Below are positions 50,979 through 59,053 of a DNA stretch of 64,000 nt, one piece after another. Position 1 is the stretch's first letter. Every line of letters starts with the position of its first letter. The notes under the pieces are model-generated. The model did no database searches, was not told the origin of the DNA, and saw only the letters and a list, made by a program, of their open reading frames with translations. The stretch is from the NCBI RefSeq assembly GCF_039522585.1, contig NZ_BAAADR010000012.1, one strand, 5' to 3'. Source of the stretch: Bisbaumannia salifodinae. GTDB taxonomy: Bacteria > Pseudomonadota > Gammaproteobacteria > Pseudomonadales > Halomonadaceae. Made by a program: the position numbers and the translations under genes.

Positions 50979-51612
50979 GGCGCCCTCCCTCGCCCAGGCG
51001 AATCCGCCGCAGCTCGCCCAGGGGCGTCAGGTCATGGTGGGTGGTGAGGATCACGCTGCCGCCGCGGCGGGCATGGGCCAGCAGCCGCTGCTCCAGGGCC
51101 TCGACGCCCTGCTTGTCGATGGCGGTGAAGGGCTCGTCCAGCACCCACAGGGGGCGCGGGGTCAGCTCCAGGCGGGCCAGGGCCACCCGGCGCTGCTGCC
51201 CCGCCGACAGCTGGGCCGCCGGCACATCCTCGAAGCCCAGCAGGCCGACCCGCTCCAGGGCCGTCAGGCGCGCCGCCTCGCTGCCGGCGTCGCCGGCCAG
51301 GGCCTGGTACCAGGCGAGGTTTTCCAGGGGCGTCAGGGCCGCCTTGACCCCCGGCGCATGGCCGAGGTAGAGCAGGTTGGTCAGGTAATGGTCACGCACC
51401 CGGGCCAGCGGCTGATCGCACCAGCGCAGCTCGCCGTCGAAGTCGTGCAACTGGCCGGAGAGAATCTTCAGCAGGCTGGTCTTGCCACTGCCATTGGGTC
51501 CTTCGATACGCAGGATCTGGCCGCCTTCGACGTCGAAATCCAGGTCGCGAAACAGCTCGCGCCCGTCGCGTTCACAGCTCAACTGGCAGCCTTGCAGGCG
51601 GAAGCTCACCAC
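50965..51612 (-). CDS. ccmA: Cytochrome c biogenesis ATP-binding protein CcmA
   Basis: The 215-residue ABC ATPase has Walker A GPNGSGKTS (38-46), the signature QLSAGQQRRVALARL and Walker B LWVLDEPFTAID. A histidine switch lies in LTTHHDL. It is the first gene of the ccmABCDEFGHI operon and starts at a GTG. The promoter should lie in the 200 bp shared with the divergent SOS gene. Confidence 0.94.
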   Translation of the reverse strand: MVSFRLQGCQLSCERDGRELFRDLDFDVEGGQILRIEGPNGSGKTSLLKILSGQLHDFDGELRWCDQPLARVRDHYLTNLLYLGHAPGVKAALTPLENLAWYQALAGDAGSEAARLTALERVGLLGFEDVPAAQLSAGQQRRVALARLELTPRPLWVLDEPFTAIDKQGVEALEQRLLAHARRGGSVILTTHHDLTPLGELRRIRLGEGGRHVIQ

Positions 51613-51767
51613 ACTCTCCCGGCGTCGATGGTCAGCCGCGCACTTTACATGGAAAGCCTTTCCCAGACCAGCATGGGCCGTGCGTCAGCCGGTCGCATCG
51701 CGACTCGGTCGAAGGTGGCGCTTGCCAGTTGGCCAGGCCTTGCTATGATTCAGACTACTGTAAATAG

Positions 51768-51783
51768 TTACAGTGAACCGGCC
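51768..51783. promoter_or_regulatory. SOS (LexA) box
   Basis: CTGTAAATAGTTACAG matches the gammaproteobacterial LexA consensus CTGT-N8-ACAG exactly. It is 37 bp upstream of the LexA-like protease gene, so that gene should be induced by DNA damage. Confidence 0.7.
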
Positions 51784-51819
51784 TTCCGGCTTCGCGCCGC
51801 CTCGCAAGGGAGATGGAGC

Positions 51820-52287
51820 ATGCAGTCTGTCGCCACCCACTACCTCTACCGCCGCCCCAACCTGCCCCTGGCCGACGCCTGGGAAGCCCTCGATGACAGC
51901 GACCTGGTGGAGATCCCGCTGCTCGGCCAGGTCGCCGCCGGGATGCCCATGGAGGCCTGCCATCAGGCCGGCGCCATCCATGTGCCCAGTCGCATGGTAC
52001 GCCGCAATACCTATGCCCTCCGGGTGCGCGGCGATTCGATGATCGACTGCAATATCCATGATGGCGACGTTATCATCATCGAGCGCCAGGAGAGCGCCGA
52101 GAATGGCGAAACCGCCGTGGTGATGATCAACGACCAGGAGGTCACCTTGAAGAAGCTCTATATCGAGAAGCGCGGCGTGCGCCTGCAGCCCGCCAACGAG
52201 AGCATGGCCCCCATCTTCCTCAAGAACGACGACGTCCAGGTGCTGGGCCTGGTGATGGGCGTGGTGCGCCAGGGCCTGGATGGATGA
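51820..52287 (+). CDS. LexA/UmuD-like self-cleaving protease without DNA-binding domain
   Basis: The 155-residue protein is an S24 peptidase of LexA type. Its cleavage site is VAAG-MP (near residues 38-42). The catalytic serine is in RGDSMID and the lysine in EVTLKKL. The C-terminal part NDDVQVLGLVMGVVRQG is nearly LexA-like. The N-terminal about 35 residues are too short for the LexA winged helix, so it cannot act as a normal repressor. A SOS box precedes it. It may be UmuD-like, but no umuC gene follows; instead yigZ overlaps by 4 bp. Confidence 0.8.
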   Translation: MQSVATHYLYRRPNLPLADAWEALDDSDLVEIPLLGQVAAGMPMEACHQAGAIHVPSRMVRRNTYALRVRGDSMIDCNIHDGDVIIIERQESAENGETAVVMINDQEVTLKKLYIEKRGVRLQPANESMAPIFLKNDDVQVLGLVMGVVRQGLDG

Positions 52288-52904
52288 GCTACCCGGTTCC
52301 CGACCTGCCCGCGGATGAGTGGCTGGCCCATGAGCTGGAGGTGGAGAAGAGCCGCTTCCTCGCCTGGGTCTGCCATGCGCCCAGCCCGGCCGACTTCGAG
52401 GCCCTGCTCGCCGAGGCGCGGCGCCAGCACCCCAATGCCAGCCATCACTGCAGCGCCTTTATCGCCGGCCCACCCGGCGAACAGCAGGCCATCGGCTTTT
52501 CCGATGACGGCGAACCCGGCGGCACCGCCGGCCGCCCCATGTACCAGGTACTGGAGGGCAGCGGCCTGGGCCAGGTGGGCTGCGTGGTAACCCGCTACTT
52601 CGGCGGCACCAAGCTGGGCACCGGCGGCCTGGCCCGGGCCTATGCCCAGGCGGTGGCCCAGGCCCTGGAGGCCCTGCCCACCCGCACTTTCACCCCCCGG
52701 GAGTCGCGGCGCCTGGCGGTGGCCTTCGCCGGCGAGGCGGAGGCCCGGCACTGGCTGGAGGGCCGAGACGTGCCCATCGAGGCCGTCGACTATGGTGCCG
52801 ACGGGGTCATCCTTACCGTGGGCTGGCCCCAGGGCGAGGCCGTCGATATCACCCCGCTCAGCGCCCGCCTCAAGGGCGATGTGCGCCTGCTCGACCATCC
52901 CTAA
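52284..52904 (+). CDS. yigZ: YigZ/IMPACT family protein
   Basis: The 206-residue protein has the N-terminal UPF0029/Impact domain with KSRFLAWVCHA, ASHHCSAFI, FSDDGEPGGTAGRPM and RYFGGTKLGTGGLARAY, plus a C-terminal DUF1949 domain. The family is linked to translation or ribosome function, but the bacterial role is unclear. The start overlaps the LexA-like stop (ATGA), which couples it to a DNA-damage-controlled gene. Confidence 0.92.
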   Translation: MSYPVPDLPADEWLAHELEVEKSRFLAWVCHAPSPADFEALLAEARRQHPNASHHCSAFIAGPPGEQQAIGFSDDGEPGGTAGRPMYQVLEGSGLGQVGCVVTRYFGGTKLGTGGLARAYAQAVAQALEALPTRTFTPRESRRLAVAFAGEAEARHWLEGRDVPIEAVDYGADGVILTVGWPQGEAVDITPLSARLKGDVRLLDHP

Positions 52905-52925
52905 GGCCTCGCGCCGCAGCGGGTA

Positions 52926-53105
52926 ACGGGGTTGGCTGACTCGCTCCTCACCGGGACGAAACCCTGACGATACGCTCGCGACTGACGCGCCGGGCCGGAC
53001 CGAGGTCCCTCTCGCCGCCCCTGGGCTCGACATCCCTGTCGATCCCGCGCTAGTCGCTCGCTTCTCGTCAGCGTCCCGGTGACGTCGCTTCGCTAGCCAG
53101 CCCCG
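52926..53105 (-). repeat. Dispersed structured repeat, copy 2 (inverted)
   Basis: This is the reverse orientation of the elements at 25411-25574 and 63210-63389. Its ends are complementary over about 10 bp with one mismatch (GGGGTTGGCT, AGCCAGCCCC). It lies just after yigZ. No gene is visible inside. Confidence 0.75.
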
Positions 53106-53168
53106 CACTTACCGGAGCAACGCCACAGCCACCAACCCGAGACAAGGATGACCAGAGAGATGAGCGGC

Positions 53169-53343
53169 GCTGGGGGCAGGTCGAGGCGGGGGTCCTATGC
53201 CAGGGGTGAGGAGCACGGCTCCGAACGGGCTGGCCATGGAGGGTTAGCCCCGGTCCTGCGAGCGGAGCAGGATGCGAGAGCGAAGCAGGGCATCGGTAGC
53301 GCCCAGGGAGGGGTTTACAGCGCCCCGCCGAGACCTGCCCCCA
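53169..53343. repeat. Second long inverted-repeat element
   Basis: The stretch opens with CTGGGGGCAGGTCGAG and closes with CGAGACCTGCCCCCAG, which pair along most of their length across about 145 bases. The interior contains GGTCCTGCGAGCGGAGCAGG, another small hairpin. With the preceding repeat it fills the gap between yigZ and oadB, and no gene is visible in that gap. Confidence 0.55.
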
Positions 53344-53391
53344 GGAAAGCCGCGGGAGAGGTCTCCAGTCAGCCAGCTCTCCCCCTAACGA

Positions 53392-53417
53392 CGATGGCGC
53401 CCCTTGGGGCGCCATCG
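53392..53417. terminator. Hairpin downstream of oadB
   Basis: CGATGGCGCCCC pairs with GGGGCGCCATCG around a TT loop, 26 bp after the oadB stop. No T tract follows. Confidence 0.6.
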
Positions 53418-53442
53418 AAGAGCATGCGAGCCGGCCGAAGCC

Positions 53443-54762
53443 TTAGCCCAGGTACTTGATCATCACGCCGGCGGCCACCGCCGAGCCGATCACCCCGGCC
53501 ACGTTGGGCCCCATGGCATGCATCAGCAGGAAGTTGTGCGGGTTGGCCTCCAGGCCCACCTTGTTGGAGACCCGCGCCGCCATGGGCACCGCCGAGACCC
53601 CCGCCGAACCGATCAGCGGATTGATCGGTATCTTGCTGACCGCATTCAGCAGCTTGGCCATCAGGATGCCCGCCGCGGTACCGATGCCGAAGGCCACGAT
53701 CCCCAACCCCATGATGCCCAGGGTCTCCAGCGCCAGGAACTGGCTGGCCACCAGCTTGGAGCCCACCGAGAGTCCCAGGAAGATGGTGACGATATTGATC
53801 AGGGCATTCTGGGCGGTATCGGAGAGCCGCTCCACCACGCCACACTCGCGCATCAGGTTGCCGAAGCAGAACATCCCCAGCAGCGGCGCCGCATCCGGCA
53901 GGAAAAGCGCCACCAGCACCAGCAGCACCATCGGGAAGACGATCTTCTCCAGCTTGGAGACCGGACGCAGCTGGCTCATGGCGATGGCCCGCTCCTTCTC
54001 GCTGGTCAGGGCACGCATGATCGGCGGCTGGATCAGCGGCACCAGCGCCATATAGGCGTAGGCCGCCACGGCGATGGCCCCCAGCAACTCCGGCGCCAGG
54101 ATGCTCGCCACATAGATCGAGGTGGGCCCGTCGGCGCCACCGATGATACCGATGGCGGCGGCCTGGTTGAGGGAGAAATCCATCACCCCCAGGGCGGTCA
54201 GCCCCACGGCGCCCATCAGGGTCGCGAAAATCCCGAACTGGGCCGCGGCCCCCAGGAAGAGGGTGCGCGGATTGGCCAGCAGGGGGCCGAAGTCGGTCAT
54301 GGCCCCCACCCCCATGAAGATCACCAGGGGCGCCACGCCGGAGGCGATGGCCACGCTGTAGAACTGATACAGCATGCCATTGCTGTAGCCGGCGCCCTTG
54401 GCGATATCGGTGGCGGCCCGCACCAGCTCCGGCGGCAGGCCATCATGGGCAACGCCATAGAGGGTGGTGCGCCACGCCTCCACGTCGCTGCCGGTCAGGC
54501 CCACCTGCATGACCGCGGCCAGCTCCTGGAGCACCGCCGGCCGCGCCACCTCGATAGCCTGATCCAGCGCCGAAAGCGCCAGGCCCGCCTCGGGGATATT
54601 GGCCAGGATGCCGCCGAAACCGATGGGCACCAACAGCAGCGGTTCGAACTTCTTGTAGATCGCCAGGTAGAGCAGCAGCAGTCCGATGGCGATCATCACG
54701 ACTTGGCCCAGGCCCAGGTTGTAGAGCCCCGAGCCGTACCAGAGAGTCAGTAGCTTATCCAT
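53443..54762 (-). CDS. oadB: Oxaloacetate decarboxylase beta subunit (sodium pump)
   Basis: The 439-residue inner-membrane protein has about nine helices. The sodium-site segments are GIIGGADGPTSIYVA (with the essential aspartate) and SAVPMAARVSNKVGLEANP. OadB decarboxylates carboxybiotin and couples this to Na+ export. It follows oadA by 10 bp in the order oadG-oadA-oadB. In a halophile such a pump may add to the sodium gradient. Confidence 0.94.
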   Translation of the reverse strand: MDKLLTLWYGSGLYNLGLGQVVMIAIGLLLLYLAIYKKFEPLLLVPIGFGGILANIPEAGLALSALDQAIEVARPAVLQELAAVMQVGLTGSDVEAWRTTLYGVAHDGLPPELVRAATDIAKGAGYSNGMLYQFYSVAIASGVAPLVIFMGVGAMTDFGPLLANPRTLFLGAAAQFGIFATLMGAVGLTALGVMDFSLNQAAAIGIIGGADGPTSIYVASILAPELLGAIAVAAYAYMALVPLIQPPIMRALTSEKERAIAMSQLRPVSKLEKIVFPMVLLVLVALFLPDAAPLLGMFCFGNLMRECGVVERLSDTAQNALINIVTIFLGLSVGSKLVASQFLALETLGIMGLGIVAFGIGTAAGILMAKLLNAVSKIPINPLIGSAGVSAVPMAARVSNKVGLEANPHNFLLMHAMGPNVAGVIGSAVAAGVMIKYLG

Positions 54763-54772
54763 GATGATGCCC

Positions 54773-56590
54773 TTAGAGAACGATCAGCGTATCGCCGACC
54801 GATACGCTGTCGCCTTCCTTGACCTTGACCTCGGCGACGGTGCCGCTGCTGGCGGCGCGCACCTCGGTCTCCATCTTCATCGCCTCGAGGATGATTACCA
54901 CGTCCCCCTCGGCGACACTATCCCCCGGCTTGACGTTGACCTTGAAGATATTGCCGGCCAGGGGCGCGGCGATGGCCACGCCGCTGCCGGCGGCGGGTGC
55001 CGCCGGGGCGGACGGAGCGACCACCTGAGGCGCACCGCCCTGGGCCTGCACCTGCTGAATCTGCCCCCCCTCGGCCACCTCGACGACATACTGCTTGCCG
55101 TTGACGGTGAGGGTATAGGTCTCGGGGCCGCTGGCCGGCGCCTTGGCCTCGGTCTTGGCCGGCACTTGGGAAGCGCCGTTGTCCGCGGCCTGGGGCGCCG
55201 GCTCGAAGGCGTCCGGGTTGTCGCGGTTCTTGAGGAACTTCAGGCCGATCTGCGGGAAGAGCGCATAGGTCAGGACATCGTCGATCTCGCGCTCGCCCTC
55301 GGCCAGGCGGATACCCTCGGCCTTGGCCTTGTCCCTGAGCTCGGCGGCCAGGCGCTCCATCTCCGGCGCCAACTGATCCGCCGGACGGCAGGTGATCGGC
55401 TCCTTGCCCTCCAGCACCCGCGCCTGCAGCTCCTTGTTGAACGCGGCGGGGGCGGCACCGTACTCGCCCTTGAGCAGCGCCTGGACCTCCTTGGAGATCG
55501 ACTTGTAGCGCTCACCCATCATCACGTTCATCACCGCCTGGGTGCCGACGATCTGGGAGGTGGGGGTGACCAGGGGAATAAAGCCCAGGTCCTCGCGCAC
55601 CTTGGGAATCTCGGCCAGGACGTCGTCGAGCTTGTCGCCGGCGCCCTGCTCCTTGAGCTGGCTCTCCATGTTGGTGAGCATGCCGCCGGGCACCTGGGCG
55701 ACCAGGATGCGCGAGTCGATGCCCTTCAACGAGCCCTCGAAGGCGGCGTACTTCTTGCGCACCTCGCGGAAGTAGCCGGCGATCTCCTCGAGCAGCTCCA
55801 GGTCGAGGCCGGTGTCGCGCTCGGTACCCTGGAGGATAGCCACCACCGACTCGGTGGGGCTGTGGCCATAGGTCATGGACAGGGAGGAGATGGCGGTGTC
55901 GACGTTGTCGATGCCCGCCTCGGCGGCCTTGAGGGCGGTGGCGGTGGACATGCCGGTGGTGGCATGGCACTGCATATGAATGGGGATGTCCACCGCGGCC
56001 TTGAGCTTGGTGACCAGCTCATAGGCGTCGTAGGGCTTGAGCAGGCCGGCCATGTCCTTGATGGCCAGGGAGTCGGCGCCCATGGCGGCGATGGTCTTGC
56101 CGAGCTCGACCCAGCCATCCAGGGTATGTACCGGGCTGACGGTGTAGGAGAGGGTGCCCTGGGCATGACCTTCCACCTTGCGCACCGCGGCGATGGCCCG
56201 TTCCAGGTTGCGCGGATCGTTCATGGCATCGAAGACCCGGAAGACATCCACGCCATTGGTGCGCGCCCGCTCGACGAACTTGTCCACCACGTCGTCGGCG
56301 TAGTGGCGATAGCCCAGCAGGTTCTGGCCGCGCAGCAGCATCTGCTGGCGAGTATTGGGCATCGCCTCCTTGAGGGCGCGGATGCGCTCCCAGGGATCCT
56401 CGCCCAGGTAGCGAATACAGGCGTCATAGGTGGCGCCCCCCCAGGACTCCACCGACCAGAAGCCGACCCGGTCGAGCTTCTCGGCGATGGGCAGCATGTC
56501 ATCCAGGCGCATGCGGGTGGCAAGCAGTGACTGATGAGCGTCTCGTAGCACCACATCGGTGATGCCCAGCGGGCGTTGGGTCTGACTCAT
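54773..56590 (-). CDS. oadA: Oxaloacetate decarboxylase alpha subunit
   Basis: The 605-residue protein has the N-terminal carboxyltransferase TIM barrel (VVLRDAHQSLLATRMRLDDM). A conserved middle domain follows, then an alanine/proline linker near 475-530. The C-terminal biotinyl domain has its lysine in EAMKMET. It transfers CO2 from oxaloacetate to biotin, which OadB then decarboxylates. The length is normal for the family. The OadG anchor is encoded just upstream. Confidence 0.95.
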   Translation of the reverse strand: MSQTQRPLGITDVVLRDAHQSLLATRMRLDDMLPIAEKLDRVGFWSVESWGGATYDACIRYLGEDPWERIRALKEAMPNTRQQMLLRGQNLLGYRHYADDVVDKFVERARTNGVDVFRVFDAMNDPRNLERAIAAVRKVEGHAQGTLSYTVSPVHTLDGWVELGKTIAAMGADSLAIKDMAGLLKPYDAYELVTKLKAAVDIPIHMQCHATTGMSTATALKAAEAGIDNVDTAISSLSMTYGHSPTESVVAILQGTERDTGLDLELLEEIAGYFREVRKKYAAFEGSLKGIDSRILVAQVPGGMLTNMESQLKEQGAGDKLDDVLAEIPKVREDLGFIPLVTPTSQIVGTQAVMNVMMGERYKSISKEVQALLKGEYGAAPAAFNKELQARVLEGKEPITCRPADQLAPEMERLAAELRDKAKAEGIRLAEGEREIDDVLTYALFPQIGLKFLKNRDNPDAFEPAPQAADNGASQVPAKTEAKAPASGPETYTLTVNGKQYVVEVAEGGQIQQVQAQGGAPQVVAPSAPAAPAAGSGVAIAAPLAGNIFKVNVKPGDSVAEGDVVIILEAMKMETEVRAASSGTVAEVKVKEGDSVSVGDTLIVL

Positions 56591-56665
56591 GACCTTGTCG
56601 TCCTTATGATTGGAAGTCGAAGCGTGACAGTCGGGAGGGCGAATCCCGGTGCGAAGCGTTTCGCC

Positions 56666-56908
56666 TTAGCGACGATGACGCCGGCGATAGCGGTGCACGG
56701 CGGCACTCATCACCGCCAGCAGTTCCTCGTCATCCTGCCGGGCCGGCGCCGCGGCCGCCGCCTTCGGCTCGGGAACCGGCACCAGTCGATTGACCACCCG
56801 GCTCATCAGGGTGGTGGCGATGACCAGCAACGTCAGGAAGACGAAGACGAAGCCCATGCCGAAGCCCATCAGGGCCAGGCCTTCTTGTAAGAGTTCCGTG
56901 TCCAGCAT
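56666..56908 (-). CDS. oadG: Oxaloacetate decarboxylase gamma subunit
   Basis: The 80-residue protein has a single membrane helix (LMGFGMGFVFVFLTLLVIATTLM) and a proline/alanine linker, then a short charged tail ending YRRRHRR. This is the typical plan of OadG, which holds the complex together and binds zinc with its C-terminus. I chose the ATG at 56908, since the longer frame has no membrane sequence before it. It is first in oadGAB. Confidence 0.9.
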   Translation of the reverse strand: MLDTELLQEGLALMGFGMGFVFVFLTLLVIATTLMSRVVNRLVPVPEPKAAAAAPARQDDEELLAVMSAAVHRYRRRHRR

Positions 56909-57016
56909 CTCAATGTTCCCCCTTGCTTCGCTCGCTGCCGGTGAACTTGCCGGGCGGCGAGCGCTATTCGGCTGATACAATACGCTGCCTGAATCTACAA
57001 AGTTTGCAATGGCACC

Positions 57017-58024
57017 ATGGTTGACCAGCTTGTTAATTTACTACATCAGGGACGGATCGGCCTAGCGCCCATGGAGGGCGTGATCGACGCCCATGCCCGC
57101 ACCCTGCTCACCGAGCGTCCCGGCTTCGACTGGACGGTCACCGAGTTCGTGCGCGTCGTCGATGCCCGACTGCCGCCCCGGGTCTTCCATAAGCACTGCC
57201 CGGAACTGAGGGTCGCGCCCCCCGCCACCCCCAGCGGCATCCCGGTGCAATTGCAGCTACTGGGCTCCGACCCAGAGGCCCTGGCCGCCAATGCCCACCA
57301 GGCCCTGCGCCTGGGCGCCAGCGGCATCGACCTCAACTTCGGCTGCCCGGCCAAGACCGTCAATCGTCACGATGGCGGCGCCGCCCTGCTGCGCGACCCG
57401 CGGCGGGTCGAGCGCGCCGTGGCCGCCGTGGCGGAAGCCGTGGGCACCAGGGTTCCGGTGACCGCCAAGATCCGCCTCGGCTTCTCCGATCGTCGCCTGG
57501 CCCTGGCCTGCGCCCTGGCGGCCCAACGCGGCGGCGCCCGCCACCTGGTGGTGCATGCCCGCACCCGGGACGAGGGGTACCGCCCGCCGGCCCACTGGGA
57601 GTGGATCGGCCGCATCCGTCGCGCCCTGAGCATCCCGGTGATCGCCAATGGCGATATCTGGACCCTGGAGGACTACTGGAAGGCGCGCACCCTCTCCGGC
57701 TGCCGGGACGTGATGCTGGGCCGTGGCGCCCTGGCGGACCCCTGGCTGGCACCGCGCATCCGCCACTGGCAGACCACGAGCGAGCGCCTGCCGGCCACGC
57801 CCTGGGCGGCCCGGGCCGAGATCCTCCGCGCCTATGCGGCATTGCAGCATAGCATACTTCCCGAGCGCGTCGTGGTGTCGCTACTCAAGCAATGGCTCAA
57901 CCAGATGCGCGGCCGCGACCCGGAGGCGGCACGCCGCTTCGCCACGCTGCGCCGCATCACAAGGCTGGACGATTTTCTCGAGGGTCTCGTCGCGACACAA
58001 GACGAGTTGGCGCGGGCAAGCTAG
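57017..58024 (+). CDS. dusC: tRNA-dihydrouridine(16) synthase
   Basis: The 335-residue flavoenzyme has the Dus signature IDLNFGCPAKTVNRHDGGAA with its catalytic cysteine. FMN-binding segments are GLAPMEGVID, HARTRDEGYRPPAHWEWI and IANGDIW. The pattern fits DusC, which reduces U16 of tRNA, better than DusA or DusB (for example NFGCPAKTVNR-H). It is divergent from oadGAB. Confidence 0.92.
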   Translation: MVDQLVNLLHQGRIGLAPMEGVIDAHARTLLTERPGFDWTVTEFVRVVDARLPPRVFHKHCPELRVAPPATPSGIPVQLQLLGSDPEALAANAHQALRLGASGIDLNFGCPAKTVNRHDGGAALLRDPRRVERAVAAVAEAVGTRVPVTAKIRLGFSDRRLALACALAAQRGGARHLVVHARTRDEGYRPPAHWEWIGRIRRALSIPVIANGDIWTLEDYWKARTLSGCRDVMLGRGALADPWLAPRIRHWQTTSERLPATPWAARAEILRAYAALQHSILPERVVVSLLKQWLNQMRGRDPEAARRFATLRRITRLDDFLEGLVATQDELARAS

Positions 58025-58203
58025 AAACGCCGCCCTCGGATACAGAAGGGACGCGAATACCGTCGGCGCCCCGGGCGAACCCGAAACGCACGGCCATAAA
58101 GTTATTGACAGAGTACGGACAAAAAGAAGGCGCCTGCGGCTAGGCCGGGCGCCGAACGATCGTCGAGCCCCGCCCTCGCTGGCAGGACTCGCTAGTGAAA
58201 AGC

Positions 58204-58231
58204 AGAAAACCCGCTCCGATTGGAGCGGGTT
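58204..58231 (-). terminator. Rho-independent terminator of the tRNA cluster
   Basis: AACCCGCTCC and its complement flank a 4-base loop and are followed on the minus strand by TTTTC. The hairpin lies 8 bp after the CCA end of the last tRNA-Arg gene. Confidence 0.75.
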
Positions 58232-58238
58232 AGGTATC

Positions 58239-58315
58239 TGGCGCGCCCGGGAGGATTCGAACCTCCGACCACCTGATTCGTAGTCAGGTACTCTATCCAG
58301 CTGAGCTACGGGCGC
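58239..58315 (-). tRNA. tRNA-Arg (ACG), copy 2
   Basis: The 77-base sequence folds as a cloverleaf: acceptor GCGCCCG/CGGGCGC, anticodon loop CTACGAA (anticodon ACG), T loop GGTTCGAATCC and an encoded CCA end. It is identical to the next gene at 58373-58449. Confidence 0.96.
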
Positions 58316-58372
58316 TTATCAGAAAACTCAGGCAACTCTTATCGATATGAGCCATCAATACGATATCGATAA

Positions 58373-58449
58373 TGGCGCGCCCGGGAGGATTCGAACCTCC
58401 GACCACCTGATTCGTAGTCAGGTACTCTATCCAGCTGAGCTACGGGCGC
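58373..58449 (-). tRNA. tRNA-Arg (ACG), copy 1
   Basis: It has the same sequence, cloverleaf and encoded CCA as the copy 57 bp downstream. The first base A of the anticodon is normally converted to inosine by TadA to read CGU, CGC and CGA. Confidence 0.96.
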
Positions 58450-58482
58450 TTGCCTGTGTGTCGATGCCGGCCTAAGCCATTA

Positions 58483-58575
58483 TGGCGGAGAGGGAGGGAT
58501 TCGAACCCTCGATGAGGCTATAAACCCCATACTCCCTTAGCAGGGGAGCGCCTTCAGCCACTCGGCCACCTCTCC
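58483..58575 (-). tRNA. tRNA-Ser (GCT)
   Basis: The 93-base gene has acceptor GGAGAGG, the anticodon loop CTGCTAA (anticodon GCT), a long serine-type variable arm and an encoded CCA end. It is the first tRNA after csrA, as in many gammaproteobacteria. Confidence 0.95.
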
Positions 58576-58675
58576 CTCATCAACACGGCGCGTATGTTAC
58601 CGTTTCCGATGGGGTTTGTCCAACACTCGAAGGAACTTTTTTATTCGAGGTGCGGGAGCGGGCGAATTTCCTGCC

Positions 58676-58870
58676 TTAGACGGGGTTGCCCTCGTCTTCA
58701 TCGGCCCGTTCTCGCTGGATGCGTTGATAGATCTCTTCGCGATGTACCGCGACATCCTTGGGGGCATTGACGCCGATGCGTACCTGGTTGCCCTTGACGC
58801 CCAGGACGGTGACGGTGATGTCGTCGCCGATCATTAACGTCTCACCGACACGGCGGGTCAAGATGAGCAT
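58676..58870 (-). CDS. csrA: Carbon storage regulator CsrA
   Basis: The 64-residue RNA-binding protein begins MLILTRRVGETLMIGDDI and contains GVNAPKDVAVHREEIYQRI, with the conserved RNA-contact arginines (near 4-7 and 44). It binds GGA motifs in mRNA leaders and controls translation. AAGGAG 7 bp upstream supports the start. It lies between lysC and the tRNA genes, the usual gammaproteobacterial order. Confidence 0.97.
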   Translation of the reverse strand: MLILTRRVGETLMIGDDITVTVLGVKGNQVRIGVNAPKDVAVHREEIYQRIQRERADEDEGNPV

Positions 58871-58979
58871 GGCTGATCTCCTTCTCAGACTTATGGTTGC
58901 ACGGGATGCGCATTATTTTATGTAACCAAACCGAATTATGCGTCATGGGAGGCCTCCAGGCCAAATGACCCGCTTAACG

Positions 58980-59011
58980 AAAATGCCGAGACCCCTGGGG
59001 GCCTCGGCATT
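58980..59011 (-). terminator. Rho-independent terminator of lysC
   Basis: AATGCCGAG and its complement enclose a G-C extended stem, followed on the minus strand by TTTTCG. It is about 43 bp after the lysC stop. Confidence 0.75.
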
Positions 59012-59053
59012 CGGGCCTTCCCTTCAGCGTAGAAGGGATGGCGGCCGGCGGCG

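Noticed and set aside
58239..58449. Tandem near-identical sequences as a possible CRISPR or repeat array
   Set aside because: They are two tRNA-Arg genes with full cloverleafs. No CRISPR-type repeat-spacer pattern was seen anywhere in the window.
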